A stretch of DNA of 8,004 nucleotides from Alphaproteobacteria bacterium (GTDB lineage: Bacteria; Pseudomonadota; Alphaproteobacteria; Bin95), in NCBI GenBank assembly GCA_022822125.1, contig JAJECF010000120.1, positions 1-8,004 of the forward strand, written 5' to 3'. Made by a program: the position numbers and the translations under genes. Position 1 is the stretch's first letter. Each line of letters begins with the position of its first letter. Under the pieces are notes generated by a model. That model saw nothing but the letters and a program-made list of their open reading frames with translations. It searched no databases and had not been told where the DNA came from. Positions 1 through 4,423 of this stretch are shown here, piece by piece.

Positions 1-919
1 GCAAATCGAGCGCCGCGCCTACAATGAGCGCCTGTTCCTGGGTTCGCTGGCGGCCGGTGGCACGCTGGGCATCCTGATTCCGCCTTCGATCAACCTCATT
101 CTCTACGGCCTGCTGACCGACAGTTCGGTGCCGGAGCTCTACCTTGCGGGCATCATTCCGGGAGCCATCCTGTCGGCGCTGTTCATGACCGCCATCGCGG
201 TCGCCTGCCTCTGGCGCCGCGAATGGGGCGGCGCGCGCATCGAGACCAGCTGGCGCGACCGCATCCGCACCCTGCCGGACCTCGTGCCGCCGATTCTGTT
301 GTTCGTCGTGGTGGTGGGCTCGATCTATGCCGGCCTGGCGACGCCGACCGAGGCGGCGTCGGTCGGCGTGTGCTTCGCCCTGATCCTCTCCGCATGGACG
401 CGCACGCTCAAGCTCTCCATGCTGCGCGAGGCCTTCGAGGGCACCATGCGCACCACGGCGATGATTATGCTCATCATCCTGGCGGCGGTGTTCCTGAACT
501 TCGTGCTGGGCTTCATCGGCGTGACCCAGGCGATGATCAATTTCATGGCGGAGCTCGGCCTGACGCCGCTCGAATTCATGATCCTGCTGGTGGTCTTCTA
601 CCTGATCCTCGGCATGTTCATGGAAACGCTGTCCATGATGCTGACCACCGTGCCGGTGATCTTTCCCATCGTCGTGCAGATGGGGTTCGACCCGGTCTGG
701 TTTGGCGTGATGATTACCGTGCTGATGGAAACTGCGCTCATCACGCCGCCCATCGGCGTCAATCTCTATGTCGTCCACGGCATCCGCGCGCGCGGCGGCA
801 AGTTCAACGACGTCGCCTACGGGTCCATCCCCTTCGTGGTGTCGATGCTGGTCATGGTGGCGCTGCTGATCGCCTATGAGGACCTGGCGCTCTACCTGCC
901 GACCCTGGTCTATCGTTGA
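1..919 (+). CDS. TRAP transporter large permease subunit, DctM family (5' partial)
   Basis: The gene enters from outside the window; the first full codon is at base 2 and TGA is at 917-919, leaving 305 C-terminal residues of a family usually about 425-440 long. The product is the large integral-membrane subunit of a tripartite ATP-independent periplasmic transporter. Such a subunit moves an organic acid or related solute, delivered by a periplasmic DctP-type binding protein, using an ion gradient. Family hallmarks are visible: GGTLGILIPPSINLILYG near window residues 19-36, GLATPTEAASVGV after a long hydrophobic helix, the METLSMMLTTVPVIFPI segment, and ALITPPIGVNLYVV near the end. Most of the rest is strongly hydrophobic helices. 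A GTG at 128 is internal, because the conserved GGTLGILIPPS motif lies upstream in the same frame. The substrate cannot be told. DctQ and DctP genes would be expected to the left. Identification is firm. Confidence 0.95.
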   Translation, partial: QIERRAYNERLFLGSLAAGGTLGILIPPSINLILYGLLTDSSVPELYLAGIIPGAILSALFMTAIAVACLWRREWGGARIETSWRDRIRTLPDLVPPILLFVVVVGSIYAGLATPTEAASVGVCFALILSAWTRTLKLSMLREAFEGTMRTTAMIMLIILAAVFLNFVLGFIGVTQAMINFMAELGLTPLEFMILLVVFYLILGMFMETLSMMLTTVPVIFPIVVQMGFDPVWFGVMITVLMETALITPPIGVNLYVVHGIRARGGKFNDVAYGSIPFVVSMLVMVALLIAYEDLALYLPTLVYR

Positions 920-946
920 TCCCTTCTGCCTGACGGGGATCCTCCC

Positions 947-2254
947 GTGCTAGGCGTCCGACCGGCCCTGTCGCGCCGCATCTGGCGCATGGCGGGGCCG
1001 ATCGTGGTGTCCAATGTCTCGGTGCCGCTGATCGGCGCGGTCGATACCGCGGTGATGGGCCATCTCGACGCGGCCTATTACATCGGCGCGGTCGCCATCG
1101 GCGCGATGATCTTCAACTTCCTCTTCCACCTGCTCAACTGCCTGAGGATGGGCACGACCGGGCCGACCGCCCGGGCGCGCGGGCGCGAGGACTGGGGCGA
1201 GGTGCGCGCGATGCTCTGGCGCGCGCTCACGCTGGCGGGCGGGGCGGCGGCGCTCATCGTGCTGTTCCAGGGGCTGATCGCCGCGCTTGCCTTCGGGCTT
1301 GTCGAGGCGAGCGCAGAGGTCGAGGAGCACGCCCGGACCTATTTCTTCATCCGCGTGTGGACCGCGCCCGCCAATCTCGCGATCTTCGCGATCATCGGCT
1401 GGTGCTACGGGCTGGAGGACTCGCGCACGCCGCTCGTGCTCCAGGTCACCGTCAATGTCACCAATATGATCCTCGATGTCGTGTTCGTCATGGGCTTCGG
1501 CTGGGGCGTCGAGGGCGTCGCGTTTGCCACGCTGATCGGGGAATATCTCGGCCTCGTCGTCGCCGTGCTCGCCGTGCGCCGCCGGTTGAAGCGCCTGCCG
1601 CCGGGGCGGGGGCCTGTGTTCGACCGGGCGCGGCTGCTGCGCCTCGTCGCCATCAATCGCGATATCACGATCCGGTCGCTCTGCGTCGTCTCCGCCAATG
1701 CGATCTTCCTCGCCGAAAGCGCGGCGGCAGGCGACACGACCCTGGCCGCCAACCAGATCCTCGTGCATTTCGTCATCTTCGCCTCCTTCGCGCTCGACGG
1801 CGTCGCTCATGCAGGCGAGGCGCTGGTCGGCGATGCGGTCGGGCGGCGCCACGGCGCCGGGCTCCGGGAGGTCATACGGGCGGTGCTCGTCTGGTCCGTC
1901 GGCGCGGCCGCGCTTCTCTCCGGCGTTTTCCTGGCCGTCGGCGGTCTTCTCGTGGCCGTCATGACTTCGCTGCCGGAGGTGCGCGAAGCGGCTGCCAGCT
2001 GGATGCTGTGGGGCGCGCTGGCGCCGGCGGTCGCGGTCTGGGCCTATGCGTATGACGGCATCTATCTGGGCTTTTCGGCGACCCGCTGGATGCTGCGCAC
2101 CATGGCGGTCGCCTTCGCGGCCTATATCGCCGCCCTGTTCCTGCTGCCGCTCGGCAATCACGGGCTCTGGATCGCGCTCTGGCTGTTCTACGGGCTGCGC
2201 GGCATCGGGCTGGCGCTCGCCTATCCGAGCCTCAGGCGAACCTTCTCACTGTGA
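947..2254 (+). CDS. MATE family efflux transporter, DinF subfamily
   Basis: A 435-aa inner-membrane protein of the multidrug and toxic compound extrusion family, which couples ion influx to export of drugs or metabolites. The N-terminus carries the DinF-type signature SVPLIGAVDTAVMGHL (residues 25-40). The middle has the family pattern LEDSRTPLVLQVTVNVTN followed by LDVVFVMGFGWGVEGVAFAT, and the second half has LAANQILVHF and ALDGVAHAGEALVGDAVG, all typical of DinF-like MATE proteins. About twelve hydrophobic segments are expected and the length is normal. I chose GTG 947, with a weak GGGGA about 8 nt upstream, because it keeps the residues preceding the first helix; ATG 989 is the in-frame alternative. 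The gene lies 27 bp after the TRAP gene with no terminator between, so co-transcription is likely but no functional link is implied. The last 23 bases overlap thiD on the other strand. The substrate is unknown. Confidence 0.93.
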   Translation: MLGVRPALSRRIWRMAGPIVVSNVSVPLIGAVDTAVMGHLDAAYYIGAVAIGAMIFNFLFHLLNCLRMGTTGPTARARGREDWGEVRAMLWRALTLAGGAAALIVLFQGLIAALAFGLVEASAEVEEHARTYFFIRVWTAPANLAIFAIIGWCYGLEDSRTPLVLQVTVNVTNMILDVVFVMGFGWGVEGVAFATLIGEYLGLVVAVLAVRRRLKRLPPGRGPVFDRARLLRLVAINRDITIRSLCVVSANAIFLAESAAAGDTTLAANQILVHFVIFASFALDGVAHAGEALVGDAVGRRHGAGLREVIRAVLVWSVGAAALLSGVFLAVGGLLVAVMTSLPEVREAAASWMLWGALAPAVAVWAYAYDGIYLGFSATRWMLRTMAVAFAAYIAALFLLPLGNHGLWIALWLFYGLRGIGLALAYPSLRRTFSL

Positions 2255-3017
2255 CCCCGTGGTTGAGCGGCCCGTGCCCGCGCCCGAAGCCGGGAGCGGA
2301 GCGGATCGCCTCATGCACGAAATCGCCCGCGCGCCTGACGGCCGAGGCGAGGTCCAGGCCCTGCGCGAGGCCGGTCGCGGCGGCGGAAGCCAGCGTGCAG
2401 CCCGTGCCGTGGGTATGCCTGGTGTCGAGTCGCTCATGCTCGAACACGGTCTCGCCGGAGGACGCAAGCAGCCGGTCGCGCACAATGGCGCCCTCGCCAT
2501 GCCCGTCCTTCAGCAGCACGGCCCCCACGCCGAGCGCAGCCCAGGTCGGCCAGTCGGGCGCGCGGCCGTCCAGCAGCGCGTCGGCTTCCGGCAGGTTCGG
2601 GGTCAGCAGCGCCGCCAATGGCAGCATCCGCCGGCGGAGCGCGTCCACGGCATCGGCCTGCAGCAGGGCATGTCCGCCTTTCGCCACCATGACCGGATCG
2701 ACCACGACCGGCACGCCCGGCGCCTCCCGCTCCAAGGTTTCGGCCACCGCCTCGATGACCTCCGCATCGTGCAGCATGCCGGTCTTGACCGCGTCTGCGC
2801 CGATATCGCGCAGCACGACGCGCATCTGGTCGGCGATGAAGCCGGGCGGCACGGGATACACGCCGTGGACGCCTTCGGTGTTCTGCGCCGTGAGCGCCGT
2901 CACCGCCGTCATGGCGAAGCCGCCAAGCGCCGTGCAGGTCTTGATGTCCGCCTGGATTCCCGCCCCGCCGCCGGAATCCGAACCCGCAACGATCAGCAGG
3001 CGGCCTTGAACCTTCAT
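2232..3017 (-). CDS. thiD: Bifunctional hydroxymethylpyrimidine kinase / phosphomethylpyrimidine kinase
   Basis: ThiD phosphorylates 4-amino-5-hydroxymethyl-2-methylpyrimidine (HMP) to HMP-P and then to HMP-PP, the pyrimidine half of thiamine, in the cytoplasm. The protein is 261 aa from ATG 3017, the usual family size. It is a ribokinase-fold enzyme. GSDSGGGAGIQAD at residues 12-24 forms the substrate pocket, followed by ALTAQNTEGV, the DPVMVAKGG segment, LLKDGHGEG, and the anion-hole and catalytic motif HGTGC at 203-207, where the cysteine matches the conserved ThiD cysteine. An in-frame TTG at 3047 would add ten residues, but family members begin just before the LLIVAGSDS strand, so ATG is preferred. 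Neither start has a good Shine-Dalgarno. The 3' end overlaps the convergent MATE gene by 23 bp. No TPP riboswitch motif is seen upstream. The same strand as ftsH-folP-glmM suggests it once directly followed glmM. Confidence 0.96.
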   Translation of the reverse strand: MKVQGRLLIVAGSDSGGGAGIQADIKTCTALGGFAMTAVTALTAQNTEGVHGVYPVPPGFIADQMRVVLRDIGADAVKTGMLHDAEVIEAVAETLEREAPGVPVVVDPVMVAKGGHALLQADAVDALRRRMLPLAALLTPNLPEADALLDGRAPDWPTWAALGVGAVLLKDGHGEGAIVRDRLLASSGETVFEHERLDTRHTHGTGCTLASAAATGLAQGLDLASAVRRAGDFVHEAIRSAPGFGRGHGPLNHGVTVRRFA

Positions 3018-3165
3018 AGCCGCGCGTAAATCTGGCCCAACCGACAATCGTTTGGCCGAACGAGGAATGCTGTGGAGGCAGGCAAAGGGAAGCTATCCCG
3101 CATTGCAACGTGGGGTGGATCGTCCGTTGCGCAACCTATGGCGACCGCGACAGGGATGGAAGCGG

Positions 3166-3195
3166 AAAAAGCAGGCCTTCGGAATTCGAGCCTGC
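3166..3195 (-). terminator. Intrinsic-terminator-like hairpin with T5 tail (minus strand)
   Basis: Read on the minus strand, GCAGGC (3195-3190) and GCCTGC (3176-3171) form a perfect 6-bp stem. TCG and CGA in the 13-nt loop can add three more pairs, and the stem is followed at once by TTTTT (3170-3166). That is the form of a Rho-independent terminator. It would stop transcription coming from the right, upstream of thiD. No minus-strand gene immediately upstream explains it, so it may end a small RNA, act as an attenuator in a long thiD leader, or insulate thiD from read-through of glmM. On the plus strand the stem has no T-tract. Confidence 0.5.
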
Positions 3196-3212
3196 ATAAC
3201 GCGGCGCGAGAG

Positions 3213-3268
3213 GCGCAGGAACCGGGCTGCGCTGGCGGACGCAGGTGTGCAGTCAGACACACGCCGCC
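3213..3268 (-). repeat. Two adjacent inverted repeats just 5' of the minus-strand terminator
   Basis: Arms GGCGG (3234-3238) and CCGCC (3264-3268) enclose a second perfect pair GTGTG (3245-3249) and CACAC (3258-3262). Immediately beside them GCGCAG (3213-3218) and CTGCGC (3227-3232) form a perfect 6-bp stem with an 8-nt loop. With the terminator-like hairpin at 3166-3195 they make three hairpins in about 100 nt. This could be a structured leader or small RNA on the minus strand. The GC-rich background makes chance pairing possible, so the assignment is tentative. Confidence 0.3.
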
Positions 3269-3439
3269 AAAGAAACGATGTCCGACAATCATATCCCGCC
3301 CGCCCGCGCACATTCGATACAACGGCCTGGGGCTTTCTGACCGCCCTATCGCTGGTATGGGGTAGGTCCCTCTCTTTGGAGATTGCATATGAAAGTGACC
3401 AAGCGCCGGTGATTTGGTTGGGGGTATTACGTGATCCCT

Positions 3440-3459
3440 CCCAAGAGAAATCTCTTGGG
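3440..3459. promoter_or_regulatory. Perfect 9-bp palindrome abutting the -35 element (candidate operator)
   Basis: CCCAAGAGA (3440-3448), a 2-nt centre AA, and TCTCTTGGG (3451-3459) are exact inverted copies, ending 4 bp before the -35 hexamer of the promoter for the 172-aa winged-helix gene. A further CTTGGG lies at 3475-3480 within the promoter spacer, exactly 21 bp (two helical turns) after the CTTGGG at 3454-3459. There is no T-tract, so a terminator is unlikely. The position suits an operator, perhaps for autoregulation by the adjacent DNA-binding-like protein; that link is inference. Confidence 0.55.
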
Positions 3460-3463
3460 GAAC

Positions 3464-3492
3464 TTGACATTCCACTTGGGAAATGCCATAAT
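3464..3492 (+). promoter_or_regulatory. Near-consensus sigma70-type promoter
   Basis: The -35 hexamer TTGACA (3464-3469) is a perfect consensus. It is followed by a 17-bp spacer and the -10 hexamer CATAAT (3487-3492), with five of six matches to TATAAT. Transcription would start near 3499, giving a leader of roughly 25 nt before the ATG at 3525. The element reads toward the winged-helix gene. An octamer ATCCCTCC occurs at 3434-3441 and again at 3491-3498, flanking the promoter. Confidence 0.8.
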
Positions 3493-3513
3493 CCCTCCAT
3501 CTCATTGCCTGAG

Positions 3514-3520
3514 AAGGAGG
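3514..3520 (+). promoter_or_regulatory. Strong Shine-Dalgarno for the 172-aa protein
   Basis: AAGGAGG lies 4 nt before ATG 3525, close to the full anti-16S complement and far stronger than any ribosome binding site seen at the other starts in this window. It fixes the start of the 172-aa protein. Confidence 0.8.
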
Positions 3521-3524
3521 TCGC

Positions 3525-4043
3525 ATGAACCCGATTTTGGCAGAAGCCAAGTCTCAATTGGAGGGGCTGGAGCGCAAGCGCCAGCGCCTTCTGGAGATTA
3601 TTGCGATCGCCGAACGGTTGGACGATCCCGCCGTTTCGCTTTCTGTCGCGGATCCAACCAAGCAGGCGGCAGACACTGCTGCGCGGGCAACACGCCGTCC
3701 GTCTGTGGTTATGACGGAAACATGGGATGCGGTGCGCGTGATCCTGTCGGAGCATCGCGCTCCGCTGAAACTTTCCGAATTGCTAGAAAGGGTCGTGGCG
3801 CGCGGCGTGGAGGTTGGAGGCAAAAACCCAGCTTATACACTGTCGGCTCGGCTCTCGAATTCTGAAGAGTTCGTAAGCCACCGAGGAACCGGCTGGTGGT
3901 TCCAGAATCAACCGATCCCGGAAGCACCAGCCTTGATCGAGGAATCGGCAGGGAACCTTTCCACGGACCACCCTTCCGATTCGAACACCAACGAAGGAGA
4001 CTCACATGGAACCACCTTAGCTGATCCCCGCAACATATTCTAA
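3525..4043 (+). CDS. Coiled-coil plus winged-helix (HARE-HTH-like) hypothetical protein
   Basis: A 172-aa soluble protein with no signal peptide or membrane segment. Residues 5-33 form a charged heptad-like helix (LEGLERKRQRLLEIIAIAERL), a likely dimerising coiled coil. Residues 34-60 are a low-complexity linker. Residues 62-127 follow the winged-helix pattern known from HARE-HTH (HB1/ASXL-type) domains: a TWDAVRVILSEHRAPLKLSELLERVV helix pair, then NPAYTLSARLSNSEEFV, a probable recognition region, and a wing ending HRGTGWWF. The last 45 residues are acidic and polar and probably disordered. The start is fixed by AAGGAGG and a near-consensus promoter, so this gene is independently expressed, and the palindrome beside the -35 suggests control, possibly by itself. 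Composition is less GC-rich than the flanking genes, in line with horizontal acquisition. A DNA-binding or adaptor role is inferred from the domain resemblance; the exact function is unknown. Confidence 0.8.
   Translation: MNPILAEAKSQLEGLERKRQRLLEIIAIAERLDDPAVSLSVADPTKQAADTAARATRRPSVVMTETWDAVRVILSEHRAPLKLSELLERVVARGVEVGGKNPAYTLSARLSNSEEFVSHRGTGWWFQNQPIPEAPALIEESAGNLSTDHPSDSNTNEGDSHGTTLADPRNIF
4006..4020 (+). other. Four-codon minimal ORF (MEPP) with its own Shine-Dalgarno
   Basis: AAGGAG (3994-3999) stands 6 nt before ATG GAA CCA CCT TAG, inside the 3' end of the 172-aa gene but in another frame. The initiation signal is good, yet the reading frame closes after four codons. It may be the remnant start of a second gene lost by deletion or insertion, a leader mini-ORF, or chance. 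Confidence 0.3.
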
Positions 4044-4056
4044 CACCGTTGCGGCC

Positions 4057-4092
4057 GCCGGCCCCTCCTAGCGGGATGCAGGAGGGGCCGGC
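4057..4092 (+). terminator. Strong GC hairpin after the winged-helix gene (terminator-like, no T-tract)
   Basis: GCCGGCCCCTCCT (4057-4069) and AGGAGGGGCCGGC (4080-4092) are perfect 13-nt inverted copies with a 10-nt loop, starting 13 bp after the TAA at 4041-4043. The stem is as stable as an intrinsic terminator stem, but the following ATTAGCTAGG has no run of T, so termination would be weak or Rho-assisted. The stem could also serve as an RNA 3'-end or processing structure. Part of its left arm can pair instead with 4097-4107. Confidence 0.5.
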
Positions 4093-4107
4093 ATTAGCTA
4101 GGAGGGG
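4062..4107 (+). repeat. Alternative 11-bp hairpin competing with the 4057-4092 stem
   Basis: CCCCTCCTAGC (4062-4072) is exactly complementary to GCTAGGAGGGG (4097-4107), with a 24-nt loop. The octamer AGGAGGGG occurs twice, at 4080-4087 and 4100-4107, so the left arm can pair with either copy but not both. Pairing with the second copy uses bases 4104-4107, the first four bases of the acceptor stem of the tRNA-like element, and would prevent it folding. Confidence 0.55.
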
Positions 4108-4175
4108 ACAGCAGGTTCGCCGGTTCCGGGCTTACCATCCTTAACCGGTGGGTTCGATTCCCACTGTCTCCACCA
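4104..4175 (+). ncRNA. tRNA-like structure with encoded CCA, resembling a tmRNA tRNA-like domain without its message domain
   Basis: GGGGACA (4104-4110) pairs over 7 bp with TGTCTCC (4165-4171), the third pair being G-U, followed by discriminator A4172 and CCA (4173-4175). The T-arm is perfect: GTGGG, loop TTCGATT, CCCAC (4148-4164). Bases 4111-4120 contain GGTTCG, like the GG-containing D-loop of tmRNA, with no D-stem. Next CGGTT (4121-4125) pairs with AACCG (4143-4147) around a 17-nt loop. The total is 72 nt. A canonical cloverleaf cannot be drawn, since there is no D-stem, 7-nt anticodon loop or variable loop. The G-U third pair and A73 are the identity elements shared by tRNA-Ala and tmRNA. 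It could be a shrunken tmRNA or tRNA remnant, an integration scar at a tRNA 3' end, or a functional mimic. Expression and charging are unknown. Confidence 0.5.
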
Positions 4176-4423
4176 GCCATTGGCAATAACAACCTAATAT
4201 CAATTGAGAATACAAGCAAGTAGGCTCCCGACGCACCCGGGAATACTGGTGACGCTGATAATCCTGCCGAGCGCGGTCTTGTTGGGCGTGGACGAGGAAA
4301 TCAACATTGCCCAACTGCTGCGCATGGCGCTTGTTGCTATTGCCCTGCTCGCCATAGACGGCCGCCTCCTGTGCGCCGTCCGCCGGAGATGATGCAAGGC
4401 CCCCGCCGGCGTTCCGTGCGGTT
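4176..4423. other. Spacer between the tRNA-like element and glmM; no convincing gene
   Basis: The only plus-strand frame of note runs 4204-4392 from a TTG with no Shine-Dalgarno. It encodes 62 residues with RLPTHPGILV near its start and two hydrophobic stretches. The RLPTHPG and LGVDEEIN pieces faintly recall HigA-type antitoxins (HPGEIL then LGV), but about eight residues of that family spacing are missing, so at best it is a decayed remnant. A minor 5-bp inverted repeat GCGGT/ACCGC (4418-4422 and 4428-4432) spans the glmM stop without a T-tract. No clear terminator for glmM is seen. Confidence 0.4.

Larger units (their letters stand above)
3018..3463. other. Intergenic interval between thiD and the winged-helix gene; no convincing gene
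   Basis: No ORF here shows a recognisable protein. The plus-strand frame running to 3528 starts at TTG, is arginine-rich and runs through the promoter and palindrome of the next gene; the minus-strand frame at 3014-3550 is rich in C, R and P with no family signature. What can be supported is structure: several perfect inverted repeats around 3171-3268, of which the one at 3171-3195 has a T5 tail on the minus strand, and a palindrome at 3440-3459. No clear promoter for thiD was recognised. Sequence composition from about 3250 onward looks less GC-rich than the flanking housekeeping genes. Confidence 0.6.

Noticed and set aside
128..919. GTG 128 as the start of the TRAP permease
   Set aside because: The conserved GGTLGILIPPS segment is encoded in the same open frame upstream of 128, so the gene continues past the left window edge.
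950..2161. Long minus-strand open frame opposite the MATE gene
   Set aside because: It is the complement of a strongly hydrophobic GC-rich gene and is full of charged residues (D, E, R, H) with no family signature; the plus-strand frame has clear MATE motifs.
2246..3029. Plus-strand open frames opposite thiD
   Set aside because: thiD on the minus strand carries the full set of HMP kinase motifs including the catalytic HGTGC; these frames are shadows.
3018..3400. TPP riboswitch in front of thiD
   Set aside because: Neither the CTGAGA nor the ACCTGATCTGGATAAT-type conserved segments of the TPP aptamer are present on the minus strand.
3052..3528. Plus-strand frame of 158 codons ending in ATGA overlap with the winged-helix gene
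   Set aside because: The stop/start overlap looks attractive, but the frame begins at TTG without a Shine-Dalgarno, is arginine-rich, and runs through the promoter and palindrome that serve the downstream gene.
3014..3550. Minus-strand frame of 178 codons upstream of thiD
   Set aside because: It starts inside the opposite gene, ends within the thiD start region, has no recognisable domain and crosses the terminator-like hairpin.
4104..4175. Ordinary tRNA gene
   Set aside because: The acceptor stem, T-arm and CCA fit, but 37 nt between acceptor and T-stem cannot hold a D-arm, a 5-bp anticodon stem with 7-nt loop and a variable loop; no anticodon can be assigned.
4104..4423. Complete permuted alphaproteobacterial tmRNA (ssrA)
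   Set aside because: A permuted gene would have a GGGG-type acceptor strand and a tag-coding segment downstream of the CCA. No such strand and no tag reading frame ending in an Ala-Ala-type tail is seen in 4176-4423.
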